Made by a program: the position numbers and the translations under genes. 64,000 nucleotides of DNA from Adineta vaga (Eukaryota; Rotifera): assembly GCA_021613535.1 (NCBI GenBank), contig CP075497.1, forward strand, positions 1,488,001 to 1,552,000, read 5' to 3'. Every line of letters starts with the position of its first letter. Within the stretch, counting starts at the first letter, position 1. Shown in pieces: positions 35,801-48,559 of this stretch. The notes below the pieces were generated by a model that saw nothing but the letters and a program-made list of their open reading frames with translations, made no database searches and was not told where the DNA came from.

Positions 35801-36121
35801 TTCTTCTTTGTTTTCTAAGAATTTAAATAGCAGTTATAATTTCTTTTTGATTAAATAATGAAAAAAACAAACTTTACTCGTTTATTGGTTTTCTTAGATC
35901 TAAAAAAGGATTTTTGTTTTTTTATTGATTTTTAAAAGAAATTTCAATTAATTGATTTCTTTTCTTTAAAATTCAAATAAAATTAGTACAATTTTTACCC
36001 GTAATATATCATTGACAGAAACTGATGGAGGATAAATAACAAAATGACGAATTGTAAAACCAAAACCACCACCAGAAAAGTCACTTGAACGACGAACTAT
36101 TAATTTTTGACTTTTTTTCAT
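29842..36121 (-). CDS. ARHGAP21/23: PDZ-PH-RhoGAP protein, ARHGAP21/23 type
   Basis: A long multi-exon gene. Exon 1 (36121-35999) starts [20 protein letters not shown] and continues [13 protein letters not shown], the start of the PDZ domain in ARHGAP21/23. Exon 2 (35627-35417) inserts a Gly/Ser run, and exon 3 (35260-35056) completes the PDZ ([33 protein letters not shown]). A Gln-rich linker (polyQ at about 34480-34530) follows. The PH domain is at about 32540-31936 and the RhoGAP domain at about 31560-30750, with the arginine finger in [10 protein letters not shown] and the block [12 protein letters not shown]. The last exon (to TGA at 29842) is a coiled coil. These proteins bind Arf/alpha-catenin partners and switch off Cdc42/RhoA at the Golgi and junctions. 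Most middle exon borders were inferred, not all checked. Confidence 0.85.
34485..34535 (-). repeat. CAG/CAA run encoding polyglutamine
   Basis: A (CTG/TTG)n tract on the plus strand gives two Gln runs separated by Pro-Ser in the linker of the RhoGAP protein. The central block is pure CTG repeats flanked by mixed codons, so length variation between alleles is likely. Confidence 0.7.
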
Positions 36122-39100
36122 TTCGTTCTATTTCTATCGATTTATATATTTCTAAACAAAACTAAAAAGAAAATCGTTTTCTTTCAGAAATTATCGCATT
36201 TACCTGTAAAGAGAAAGATCGTCATAGAACATTGTTATTGTGATCAGTGATGATATTCTTCTGAAACAAAGAGAGAAAAAGAACATTATTCTTTTCTCGA
36301 TATTATTATCAGACAAACACCAACAACAACCAAAAAGAGGCACAGAGCGAGAGAGACAGAGACGAAGAAAGTGTCAAAATAGAGAGAACAACAATGTACA
36401 AATACTAATTAATTCTCTTCCATGAAGAAAGATAAAATTTTCTTTTAAATAAAATAAATAATTCGTTAAATAGAATCGATTTCTTTCTAATAATAAAAAA
36501 ACAAGTACATATCTAAAAAAAGAAAAATTAACCTTGAATACACATGTCAATACCGAATCATGTTATTCTCTATAGTAAACGAGTGTATCATCTACATAGA
36601 GATGATTACAAGACATAATTGAATGCAGATACATAGATCCTAAAAGAATGCAACAAATTATTAGTTGCTTGATATCTATCCATCCATATGCTTCTTTGTT
36701 TATCTAACTCTACTGAATTTAAAATAGGAAAAGAGAGAGAGAGAGAAGTCAATTATAAATAATAATGATGAAGGACAAAAGAAAATCGATTTTTGTTTTA
36801 TATCAAAATGTATGTATTACTCTGAATATGAATATGAACGTAAGAATTACCATAAAATGACATTCGATGTCGTCGAGTCTTATTTCTTTTACTATTTATA
36901 AAATGAGAATAGACAGACATAAATAGTAACATACCTTTAGGAAAAGAAATATGAAAAGAAAAGTAAAACTGATCGAATTATGTCTGATTTCAATTCAACT
37001 GGTCAAAAGGTTATGTCGTTTATTCTATTTAGATGAAAAGACTTACTTTTCTTTGTTTTAGAGTTTAATATGAATAAAGAAATAGAAAAAAAAGGAGAAT
37101 TTCTTTGACAAGGACATTGAAAAAGAAAAATCGATTGAGACATTTGGATTTTAATCAGACATCTAATCAAACGAGAATTGTAAAGAACAAGAAAAAATTC
37201 TATTTAACCTTGAACGATTTAATAGAAATGCAATACTGTAAAAAAATACATTATCAAATTGTATGAAGAAGAATAAGTGAAGTTTTTGTCAATTAACTAA
37301 AATAGCAAATGAAAAACTATTTTTATATTTATAAATTTAACGAGAAAATCTTCAGATATTAAAGAAAGAAAACATATGATGATCATTGTTTGATAATTAA
37401 TATCAATGAATACGTTTCAAGTTGTTCTATATATATATATATATGAAATGTCTTAATTATCTTGATATTTTGTCAGATAAATCGAATTTAATAATTCAAT
37501 GATCTTTAATTAGATAGATTCTTTATTATATCTTATTAATTAAACAGACAATTAACTAAGAGAAGTCTCTATTTGTTGATCTTATAGTTATACTCACTAG
37601 ATTTCTATTTGGATGGATAAATAAAACGACAATCAGTTATGACGTTTTGTTTATAGATAAATAAAGAATTGGTTTTGCTTGGTGTTTCGACGTAGTTTAA
37701 GAAGGACGTGTCAATAATAATGTCTTCGTTCCTACTGTCTCTTATCCTTTTCTTTTCTTAAGATATTATTGGCATCTTCCTTTTTTTGGACAGACACCAT
37801 CAACATTATTACCGTGTTTAGATATGTCTTTTGCTCTTGTTCTTCTTCGTACTGTTCTTGTTGTTGTTCTTCGTCGTCGTTGTCGTCTTCTGCTTCTTTT
37901 TCTTCTTTTAGAGAACAACTTTTCTGTCTTAGAAGATCAATAAAGAAAGAGTGTCATCTATTAGATGCATAATTAAAGAAAACTATTAAATCGTCCTTGT
38001 ACTTAACTTTTCTATCAAGAATAGTTCTGAAAGAATTCAATTTCGATAAGCAATTGTCTATTTACATCCACTTGGCTATGCCACTACGCACAAAATTATC
38101 TGTATATTAATTGATATGTTTGCTTTTTTTTGTCGATAATTTCACTACATATAAATATCTTTCTTTTGAAGAAGTTTTTTCGTTAATTTAAATCGGAATG
38201 ATTTATTTCTCTATTCTTCTATTCAGTCAAATATTTACTTATCTCTTCAAAGAAAAGCCTGGACTTAATTGAAACTAATCGGTCAAGTAAAGAAAAGAGA
38301 AAATGCCACTCAGAGACAATTCTTCGTTTAACAACAGTAATAATGAAGAAGATGGAAAGATTTATATACAAAACGAGGATTCAGTCTTCTCGCTGTCAGC
38401 ACCTCTCAATCCATTTCATCGTTATTCGAAGTTTCAACATAATTACCAACAAACAGGAATATCATTTTAACATCAGCAGCAACTAGTGGGCTCATAATTT
38501 CGTTTTTTGTGCGGAAACAATAATTTGTCAAAATTTTTATTCAGTTTTTGTTAGAATTATTATTATTAAATAGAAAAGAGAAAAACTATAAGTTGTGTAA
38601 AAAGGGGTTAAAATAATCGAAATTTGTTTTATTTTAATTTCAAACGTCGTCGTTCATCTTATATTTTATTTACACTTGAAAAATGAAAACCATATTATCA
38701 AAAATTAGTTGATACAAAAGAAGAAAATATTAATCAATCAATGGAAGTTAATTTTTCACTTCTTTCTCTTTTCTGGACATTATTTCATTTATTTGTATAT
38801 TTGCCAAAGAAACAACTTTTTCTTCTTACAAATTCTTTGTTTGATTATCAAAATTGTAAATGAATAACAAATCTCATTTAGATTTCTTGTAAAGATGATT
38901 CATATACTTTATGTAAACGTAGAGAAAACATTCTTTTAATAGATTAATCTACAGCTCGATGCGGTCAATTTTTACAAGTGCTGTGAATTAACACACTCTG
39001 ATTAGAATTCAGCGGGATTATCCCGAACCCATTGGGACGGATATAACTATGTTTTTTAATGTCTTCTAAACAAGAATTCTAAAGACAAGATTGCCGAAAT

Positions 39101-40875
39101 TCTTCATCCGATCTTTTCATATCTATGACATTAAGATTCATATGAATCGTTAATTTGCAAAGGAATATCTTCAATTTACAACATCGAAAGATATTCTTTC
39201 CCTATGTTTTTGTAGAAAAGCATACAGATTATCTTTCAGAAAAATATTTATTTAACAATTCTATTCGATCTAATTAATGAAATCTATCTCTAATAAACAT
39301 CATGTTTACTAAAAAGAAAGTGTAATTCATTCTAATTTGAAAATATTCAAAGAATATTATTTTACTGTAACTTGATTTTTATTTACAAAAACACAATGAA
39401 TTGTTATGAAAATAGAAATGTTTTAAGTAAAATTCATATTAGTTATAGAAGATTGTTAAATGAGAAAGTAACAATATTAGTTTAATGAATGAAATTGTAA
39501 ACTGAGATGATATTGTTAATATGTAAATAGCAAAGAAATATCGAATGAAAATTGATCTTCTATCAACTAATCGAAAAGTTTTATTTTCAATGTTCAAAGA
39601 ATTTCTTTAATAAAAGAAGAGAAATAGTTCAATTAAAATGCAACTGATTGTCGTCATTCTCATTCAATATTGATTTAATAGGAAAAAAAACATTGTTCAT
39701 ACACGTATTTCCATTAGTTACGGAAATTAATCAAGTTTCCGTCGATTGTCGAGAAAATAAAATTGTTTTTCTAACTAATATGTGTTTATTTAAGAAACTC
39801 GTGCATTTTTAAAATCAAAATTTTATTGATTGTTCCATCAACTTTGTCTTTCCTTTAGGTCAAGTTTGAAAAGAAAAACAAAATGATATCTATGAAAAAG
39901 ATCATTCGTTATCGATGATCACTGATCTGTTTTATAGTAATAGGGCGTTGTTTTTAATGATTGTCGCGCGTTCAGTTCATTGGTATGTCATTATAATGAT
40001 GCACTTAGAGCTTTTCGTGTTTATTGGTTGGAGTTGATTCGATTAGAAATTGAAGAGAAAAGAAATATTCAATGATTAAATGAGTAAAAACAAAGATGAA
40101 AAGTTATTTGTCCTTAAGGCATAGATGAAAAATTATCTCATTTTAATAGAATGATATTTTATCATATTTCATTGCAAACAATATCGAGATGTCAATAATC
40201 GCTTTTTTTTTTCCTCTCTCTCTTTTGTTAAAATATTATGTATGAAAGTATCGTATATCTATTCGATTTATTACTTATATCCTTTTGTATGATATGTATA
40301 AAAAAAGAAAATGATCAATCGAATCGTTTTGATTATGATTGTTATATGTGATATATATAAAGGTGATCGATTATCATCTGTAATATTGGTGTAGAACATG
40401 TCGTCGTTGTTGTGTGTGTGTCTCACCTGTAGAAGTGTTTATTTTCAATCGTTTCGATGATGACAGGCTCTTTTCTTTTTCTTTTACAAAGATAGAAATG
40501 ATTGATCCGTTGAGTAAATCATTTCGAACGATCATCGAGGAGAAGTAAAAAAAAGAAAGAAAATTTGTTTGAGTTATTATTATCATTGAAAAAAAGAAAG
40601 ATGACCGATATGACGAAGAATTGTTCATTGACTTCGTACAAATGAATAGTTAATGTGGGAAAAGAAATGTATTTTATTTATCTGTTTGAATAATACAATA
40701 AGAAAGAAACGAGAAAAGAAAAAAACACGAGAATATATTCTTTATACAACAAAATGAATTTAGATTAACTTCAAGAAGAAAAAGAAATGAAGAAAACCGG
40801 GTTTCATGGAAGAAGAGATGATGAAAAAAAAGAAGAAAAAATGTTTCTGTATATAAATTGAATCTTTTCTTTTTT
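36122..40875. other. 4.7-kb gene desert, AT- and purine-rich
   Basis: No exon, RNA gene or transposon end was recognised. It holds simple repeats such as (AT)n at about 37430-37443. One less AT-rich patch at about 38945-39045 contains the palindrome CGGGATTATCCCG next to AACCCATTGGGA. It lies between the 5' end of the RhoGAP gene and the 3' end of the homeobox gene and could hold regulatory DNA, but nothing specific can be named. Confidence 0.4.
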
Positions 40876-41564
40876 CTATGATAATTGTGGAACTTTTCCA
40901 TCATCAATTCGATTGATTTTATTTGGTGAAGAATTATTATTTAATTTTCTTTTTAAATTATTATTTGATGATAAAGTTTGACATAGAATTCTTTCAATTG
41001 AATAAGAACATTTATTTGTTGGAGGAGATATCGAAGAAAATTCGGATGTTGATGATATGGATGAAAAAAAAAGATTTATCTCTGAAACTAAAAAATCAAA
41101 TGAGAACAAACCATCTTGAAATGCTCTTTCTAATTCATCAATTTGTATACTTGTAAAATTTGTTCGTGTTCGTCTTCGTTTACTATCTCGATCATCACTA
41201 CTTCCGTCTTCACTTAAATTCGATCCTATAGGAAAAGATTTCGAAATAAAGATAAAGATTTCATTAATGGAAATAAACCTTGATCATGATCATCAATTGA
41301 ATGATTCTTTTGTATTGTTGTTGTTGTTGTTGATCGGGGTGAGGAGATCATAATTGGTGATGAAGATTCATGTGGAATTGATAAACAAAGTGAATTTGGT
41401 TTCGAAGGAGGAATTAAGGGTTGAAGAAGAAATGGAGATAAGAAATGATTTCGTATTGCATTAGTAAAATATGGTGAATTATAAAAATTCGTTGATGAAG
41501 GATTTGATGGAAGATTTAGAAACATTGATGAAGAATTTGATCGATTAAATGGACTTGTCGACAT
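40876..41564 (-). pseudogene. UNCX-like: UNC4/UNCX-type homeobox gene lacking most of the homeodomain
   Basis: Exon 1 (41564-41279) starts MSTSPFNRSNSSSMFLNLPS. Exon 2 starts at 41225 and reads DGSSDDRDSKRRRTRTNFTS-IQIDELERAFQD, an excellent match to the N-terminal arm and helix 1 of UNC4/UNCX homeodomains. The domain then ends abruptly: helices 2 and 3, including the WFQNRR recognition helix, are absent. Directly after GATG there is a 24-bp GTTTGT...TTTTTTAG stretch (41111-41088), far too short to be an intron. It is followed by a Ser-rich C-terminal frame with an eh1-like repressor motif (YSIERIL) and TAG at 40876. A deletion that removed an exon and fused its two introns explains this. The product could not bind DNA as a homeodomain. 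Confidence 0.7.
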
Positions 41565-44419
41565 AGAGCAAGTTTTCAATTATTTCTTTATAGAAATTGC
41601 TTATTAACTATTAGAGAGAGAGAAGAGAGGGAGAGAGAGAAATAACAAACCTCTCTATATTGTTGAATAGAAAGACGATTAATAAAATACATTGATGTTA
41701 TTTTCTATAATTTACATCGAAAGAGAAAGAGAAAGAGAGAGAGAGAATGGGAAAAAAAGAATTGATTCATATGAACCAATCAGATTTGATTTGATTTTCA
41801 TATTCATTGGTTTATTTTTATATTAAGAAGAAAGAGAAGAAAAAGAAAAAGGAAATTTTTTTGCCTTGAAAAGCGATACACGACAACGAATAAAGACAAT
41901 CGACTATGACAACATTCGAAAAATACATCATGACTTTTTCATTTAACTTCTGTTCATTCATTTCATGGATCATTTTTCTATTTATTGTAATTTGATTATC
42001 CTAAACGTTCATTTTATTGACAAAAACGAATCCTTATTTGCTACTATTTCTTTTCCACATATTGTCCTCAATTAAAACTTTGTTTATTTTAATTCCATAT
42101 CGATGTAATCAGTTCATTAACAAAAGTCAATATTACGATTGATAAATCAATACTGTAACATATCCATGATTTAAGAAACAATGTCAAGCATTTTTCTTAA
42201 GTGTGAATTTGTCACGTGTAGATTTGAAGAAAAAAAAACGAAATCAGATTGTTTGTTTCAATTCGTCAGACAATCACGAATGTCTCGGCGGGGGATGATT
42301 GGAACCACAATGCTCTGGCTTAGAATCCATGGAGAACATTCAGACTAGTCGGGTCCGAATCAAATCCGTTTTATCGGAATGGTTCCAAACTTTTTCGAAC
42401 CTCGCGACACTTCTATCCTGAAAATATTGTTCTATGATGTGATAAATGAATGTATGAAAAGCGAATATAAGTCATACTTCAATCTATTGTATTAATAAAA
42501 GATTGGTTTTTTCTCCCTTTGATTCGATAAATATATGAAAGGAAAATACAAATATCTATATAATTTGATTTACGCAAACTACCAATAAACAATTGAAGAG
42601 ATTTTTTATAGAAAAAAAACAACGCAAAACATATTTATTTCGTTAATGTCTATTAATCATGATTCACTAATCGAAAGGAAGTTGTTTTATATTTGATAAA
42701 AATCAATTGAATTATCGAGATGATAATGATTATGAAGAGGGAGAAGAAGGAGGAGGAGAAGAAAAAACAAGAGATTCGTTAAATGTGTCAATTAGTTGAG
42801 AATGTTGATGAATAGAAAAGAAGTTATTTTGTGATCGGAGCAATTAATTCTCTCGATTCTTTTACCAGAGATATTAAAACATGCAAACGTTTTCTTTCAT
42901 TTGAAGAAAAAGGAAAATTGAGTAAATATAATTAAGACAATCTGTCAAAGATGTGAATGATGTGTACATACAATTTAATCGTTTGTCGAATAACATCAAA
43001 AATGATTATTTACATACAGATTTCAAATTTCGATATTGACTCAAGACGAGAAAGAATAATTGATCCTACGAATCATTTCAAATGCTTTTCACCTATTCAA
43101 AAATCATGTCAAAATTTTCCAACTATCTCTCATATTCTCTTTTACATATTCACATCAACTTGTTTTCTCCTTCAGATCAATTCTTTTCCAACGTGAAATC
43201 TATTGACAAGAATTTTTCAACAATCGTTCTTCTCACCTAGTTATTCTTTTTCAAAAGACAAACTTCTGTTCAATATTGATTCATTCATGACGATATAAAT
43301 GAATAAATTTCTTTTTCGTTATTAATACGAAACAAATTTCAATCTTGAAAACAAAGTCATTGATGTTTATAGGCTACCCAATTATTAACTTGAATAAAAA
43401 AAAGAAAAAGAAAGAAAGAAAAACTTCTCGTGTTGTGTTTTTTTCTCTCTCTCTCCTCATTTATTAACAATCGATCACTTAAAAAAACACACATACATTT
43501 ATAATTGATCATCGTTTAATGATGTGATTCAATTTCTATGTACGTGTGTTTCTAGGATTATTAAATGGTCATCATTACAGTTCGTGCTTTTTTCTCTCTT
43601 CTTCAGTCATTCTCGGCTCTTTTTTGATTTTCAATCTGTCATTGGGGATTTCTTTCTATTACACACAAAGGAGCAATAGATAATCAAAAAAGCGAGAGCA
43701 AAGCTCATTATTTATTTACATACAAAGTGCCAAATTAATAATGAATTAACTGTCATTTCAACGCGCCTTCCGATAGATAACACAAGAAAGACTAACTCGA
43801 GAAAAAAAAGAAGCCCGTCCATACATATCAAATAGATAATAGATTCTAAATGTGTTTGTTCCGATGATAATCATCATTGACAGAAGCTGATTTTAGTATC
43901 GTCTTTATGTATTCAACATACAAGAAATTTGCAAGTCAATTGATTATTAAACAAAATGTCTGCATTGGAAAGAAGAAGCGTTATCATTTTATGTTGAAAA
44001 AAGAAAAAAAAAGACAAATTCATATAATTGATGTGTAACATCAACATCTGGTCATACATGTTAATAATGAATCAAATATTTCTATTGTTCTTTTAAAATA
44101 TAATTGACATCTTTCATGACAAGTTGTTTAGTCAAGACAAAGAAATTGACAATTTGATAATAAAATTAATAAAGAAAAAGCTTCGAATATTTCATCGATA
44201 GATGGCACTTTTATACGATGAATTTGAGAAAGAATTTTCGAGAGAATTATTGGAATTACAAATGAATATTTCAATGAAAAAACAAATTATTTGATTTATT
44301 GAAAAGCAAAAAAAAAGTTTCAAATGATTAATATGATTGGTAAATGATAATCGAATGAGTGATTTCCATAAGATTTGATTGTTTCTAAATGAAAGGAAAA
44401 GAAGAAATCAATTGAAACT
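41565..44419. other. Intergenic, low-complexity, no gene seen
   Basis: Contains (GA)n-type purine runs at about 41610-41640 and 41715-41750. A distinctly less AT-rich patch at about 42280-42420 begins CTCGGCGGGGGATGATTGG and includes TTTTATCGGAATGGTTCC, possibly a fragment of a mobile element. No reading frame with support was found. Confidence 0.4.
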
Positions 44420-45825
44420 ATGACTGAATTAGCAAGACAACGATGGCGAATGCTTGGAGAAGTAAAAGAAAAATGAAATACAAAATAAATACGATAATCA
44501 AAGAAAATTTCTTTAGATTCTTTTAAGTAAAAATCTTGAAACATCCAATGAACATGAAGATATATCTGTGATGCGTTTTAAAACTTATGGATTATATTTA
44601 AGAAGTTTTCTATCAAAGAATGATCATATGGATGGAACATGGTGTAAAATTGAATTTCCTTCATTTGAAGATAATCAATCAAATATTCTCTCGTTGGACA
44701 TTCGGTTGAATTTCATTTTCTCTTTTCTGATTTTAGTCATAGTTTTCATTTGATTAGATTATGTTCAACGAAAATTGAATATGCTGACCTGATTGGATTT
44801 AATAATACTGGAAATACTTGTAAGTTTTATCTTCTAAATTTCTTTTAGTTTAATTTCATTTTCATTCTCAAGGTATTTGGCCATCGGAAGAAGTTCTTGC
44901 ATTTTATTGTTTAAAAGAAAAAGAAAATTTCGAGTAAAATTTCTGATAAATAATATGAAATGAAAGAAACGAATTATTTAGAAATAAAAGTGTTTGTGAA
45001 TTGGGCGGTGGAATGACATGTTTAGCTGGTCTTGCTGTAAGGAAAAAGAGATCTGAGAAATTGCATGAATTTATTTTTATTTTATCTTTTTGCATGTTTA
45101 TTTAATCACAGTTGGCTCGATCGATTTCGCTCAAAGAGTTTGTTGCTACCGATGGAAATGAGAGAAGCATTGCCAGTATTGTTTTTACTCTTTCATTTTG
45201 TATTGTGTTTTGTTTTAATTTGATTTATTTTTGTATTAAGATTTAAATGAAATATTAAAATGGAAAGATAATGAAAAGAATTGGTTATGTTCAATTGAAC
45301 CGAAAGTTTTAATATGGAGTCGAACATTCAATGAAATTAATTTCAAAGAACGTTTTGATTTTATTATTTCAGCTGATTGGTAAAAAAAAATAAAAATCTT
45401 TTTCTTCAATTTTCTTTTTTTCTTTAGTTTTTTCTTTGAAGATCTTCATCATGATCTTTGTCATACAATTTATTATATGTTAAAAGATTCAGTAAATATT
45501 CATAAACGTTTCTCTTATTTTATGAAAATCTTTACTTTGTTTTCTTCTACTAAAGGGTGTTGCAATTAATTTTGCTCCATATCGTTCAAAAACTTTGAAT
45601 AAATTCGTATCAATTGCTGAAACATATCCATTCGATTGTCGTGTATTTGAACATTATGATCAAGAAGTTTTCGATAAGCATTTACAAGTAAATATCTATG
45701 AAAAAGATTGAAACAAAAATCGAATGTATTTTCTTAAATTTTAGTGTCAACAAATCAATAAAAATTATTCAAGTGATCTTCATTATCCAATTCTCGTTAT
45801 TTTACGTAAACGTTCTCACAACTGA
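44420..45825 (+). CDS. CAMKMT: Calmodulin-lysine N-methyltransferase
   Basis: ATG at 44420 (MTELARQRWRMLGE) opens a gene of about nine short exons that ends at TGA 45823-45825. Recognisable blocks in order: YADLIGFNNTGNT, IWPSEEVLAFYCL, VCELGGGMTCLAGLA (AdoMet-binding motif I), VATDGNERSIANLNEIL, FDFIISADC, GVAINFAPYRSKTLNKFV and a C-terminal DLHYPILVIL. These correspond one for one to human CAMKMT, a seven-beta-strand methyltransferase that trimethylates Lys115 of calmodulin. Each intron checked (45-75 bp) keeps the frame. It is the first gene of a tight plus-strand cluster, 125 bp upstream of UTP23. Confidence 0.85.
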
Positions 45826-45950
45826 TCTTAATTTGATTCCAATTAAATCAATCATTCCATTTATTGAAAAAATCTCTTTTTTTTTCCTTCATAGAAATTT
45901 TCCTTGATGTTTTAGAAAGAATAAATTTATTTTCATTGTAAATCTTTTAG

Positions 45951-46813
45951 ATGAAATTATCACGTCATAAATTTATTCGTCGATTATTGAATTATTATCG
46001 TACACATTTTCATATTGATATTCCATTTGTTATTTTAATTGATGGAACATTTGCATTCGAAGCACTTCAATGCAAAATTCAAATTGATGAACAATTAAAA
46101 TCTTATTTAGAAACTGATCAAATCAAATGTTCAACAACATTATGTGCAATTAAAGAAACAGAATTATTAGGTAAAATTGCATTTGGTCCAATGTTGATCT
46201 TAAAACAATATGAAATAATTAAATGTAATCATTATCCATCCATATCCGCTGAAAAATGTTTTCAACAAGTTTTAATAAACGATAAAAGCAAACAATATTT
46301 TCTTGCTTCACAAGTTTGTCTGATTAAAATTTCTTTGAAAATCAAACATTTCTTTCTTTCTTTCTTTCTTTTTTTTAGTCGTTATCATTACGTGAATATT
46401 GTCATGAATATCGTCCAGATTTACCAACAATGTTAATAACACATAATTCAATAAATTTAGAACGTCCATCATTGTTAAGTCGTTCGATTGTTGAAGAAAC
46501 GAAAAAGGAACGATTAAAAATCACTAAACATGAATCAACTGTATTGAAAAAGATCAAGAAAGAATTGAATCTTAATGAAGAGGAAAATTTAGTGAAAAAA
46601 AAGAAAAAGAAAAAACCTGGAATAAATCCTTTATCAATGAAGAAAAAGAAACAAAAAATTGTAACCAATGAATTAATCAATGGAAAATCAATGCGAAGAA
46701 AAAGACGTCGTACAAGACAAATGAGAATGTCATCACATTTAAAAGAACATTTAAAAGAATTAGAAAAAACGTTTTCAATAAAGAAATTTGTTGAAGAAAA
46801 AACTTTGTTTTAG
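45951..46813 (+). CDS. UTP23: rRNA-processing protein UTP23
   Basis: Two exons (45951-46313 and 46379-46813) give 265 aa. The PIN-like domain starts MKLSRHKFIRRLLNYYRTHF with the family ILIDGTF strand and the zinc-binding cysteines in CSTTLCAIKE and CNHYPSISAEKC. It continues to YFLASQSLSLREYC and a Lys-rich tail containing GINPLSMKKKKQK, where UTP23 has GPNPLSCLKKKKK. UTP23 is a small-subunit processome factor in the nucleolus that helps release snR30 and process 18S rRNA. The sequence CTTTTAG ends immediately before the ATG, so the mRNA start is probably created by a 3' splice site. The stop codon TAG is itself part of TTGTTTTAG, only 14 bp before the next gene. Confidence 0.9.
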
Positions 46814-46827
46814 ATAAAAAAAAAAGA

Positions 46828-48464
46828 ATGTTATCTTTATTTCTTTTTGCTATTCATTCAATGAAACTATCAATACCAATTCTTTGTTTATATGGTTCAG
46901 CACCGACTTTCTTTACATTTTGGTCGTTTGTACGATTATTGACTTTACCTTTACCAAAACATATTTATCGACAATGTGATGATCATTTATATTCAATTTA
47001 TCAAAGATTTGCTTTGTTTTTCTTTCAAAATTGTCTTCAAGTTAAAGTATGCTCTAATTTTACTTCAGTTCCAACAAAAACAGAAGATAATTAAGATATC
47101 TGGATATGTTCTATCAAATCTTTCATAAGGGGACATCTCACATCTGGTTCATAGTAAAGATAAAACACATGAAATCTGTCGCTATTGTGGAGAATTGAAA
47201 AGAACTGTTTGAGAAACTAAGCAATTTCTGTTTGTGAAAATGTAGAATGTAAAGATTAATCTTGATTTAGATTTATGTTCATGGTGATTACAAAGAAATC
47301 TTTGAAAAAAAAGAGAATATTTTATATTTATCGAATCATCAAAGTTCAGGTAAAATTGATAAATTTCATATAAAAAAAAAGTAAATAAAATCCAATAAAC
47401 TCAAGTTGATTGGATCGTAACAAATATGTTAGCCATTCATCAAGGAAGTCTTGGACATATTCGTTATGTTCTCAAAAATGATTTAAAATATATTCCATTT
47501 TATGGATTTTATTTTCAACAAGTAAAATAAGAGAAGAAATTGATTTTCAATGATACATTTTGATTTTTGTTTAGCATGGTTGTATTTATGTTCATCGAAA
47601 TGATAAAGGAGATTTAAATCGTCTAGAAAAAGGAATGAAACAAGTGATTCATAATGGTTTACCTATTTGGCTTGTAATATTTCCTGAAGGAACAAGATAT
47701 AATCCAATTAATAATCAAAATGCAATTCAAAAATCAAAAATATTTGCAGAAGAAAAAGGTTTTTCATCGAATGAAAAACTAATTTGATTGATAATTATCT
47801 TTTTCAAAGGAAATTCACCATTAGAATATGTTCTTTATCCTCGATCAGGTGCAACAATAGCTGCAATTAAAACTCTTAAAGAACATTTAGATGCTGTTTA
47901 TGATATAACATTGATGTATAATCAAACTTATGATGAACAAAAACAAATTCGTTTAGCTGCACCATCAATGTCTGGTAAAAATGAAGAACTGATTTAAAAA
48001 AAGAATCTTTTCGTTGTTTTCAGAATATTTACAAGGTCAAACAAATGAATTACATATTGATATTAGACGAATTGAAATGAAACAAATTCCAAATGAAACA
48101 AATGAAGAAATCTCTCAATGGCTTTATCAAAGATTTCAATTAAAAGATCAGTAAATATTTTTTAAAACAAAAACATTTTTCAAATATAATTCGTTTTTAT
48201 CTTTTCGATTTTTAGATTATTAAAACGATTTTATAGTTTTAAAAGAAATGAAATATTTCATTCCGATGAAAATGATCAACCAATTGAACTTCATTTACCC
48301 TAATAGAAACACTTCCATCATGTTTATTTCTAACATTAACTACACTTCCACTCCTATTAAATGATCGTGAACGTTCAATTTATTGCAAACTTTGTTTAAT
48401 TCTTCCACCAATCACACTTCTATGGATGAATTTATCTTCTTTTCTACAAAAAACATCGAGATAA
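46828..48464 (+). CDS. AGPAT5: Lysophosphatidic acid acyltransferase, AGPAT5 type
   Basis: Exons 46828-47046, 47271-47349, 47406-47521, 47575-47758, 47810-47974, 48024-48150 and 48216 onward join in frame. The start MLSLFLFAIHSMKLSIPILC aligns with human AGPAT5. Acyltransferase motifs are NHQSSVDW (NHX4D catalytic block), YIPFYGFYF, GCIYVHR and FPEGTRYNP. The enzyme adds a second acyl chain to lysophosphatidic acid in ER and mitochondrial membranes. In exon 7 the frame reaches TAA at 48301, but the conserved C-terminal membrane segments (ETLPSCLFLTLTTLPLLL and onward to TAA at 48462-48464) are encoded in another frame. Either a 1-base indel near 48290 or a 70-bp intron (weak donor GTTTTA at 48236, acceptor AATAG at 48305) explains this. 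Confidence 0.85.
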
Positions 48465-48559
48465 TTTTCTCAACTAAATTCTATTTGATTTGTTTTTCTA
48501 GATAAAATTTTGTGATTAGAAATCTTTTGAAATAAAAATGATCAATGAATTTATTTTAG

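Noticed and set aside
37769-37972. Plus-strand open frame rich in Cys and Ser
   Set aside because: It is translated from a TTC/TCG/TTG low-complexity tract with no start context or partner exons.
40374-40907. Two minus-strand frames downstream of the homeobox gene
   Set aside because: Low-complexity Phe/Ser/Lys sequence without splice signals; more likely 3' UTR and intergenic DNA.
44320-44544. Minus-strand open frame over the CAMKMT start
   Set aside because: Antisense to exons 1-2 of CAMKMT, Phe/Ser-rich, no family resemblance.
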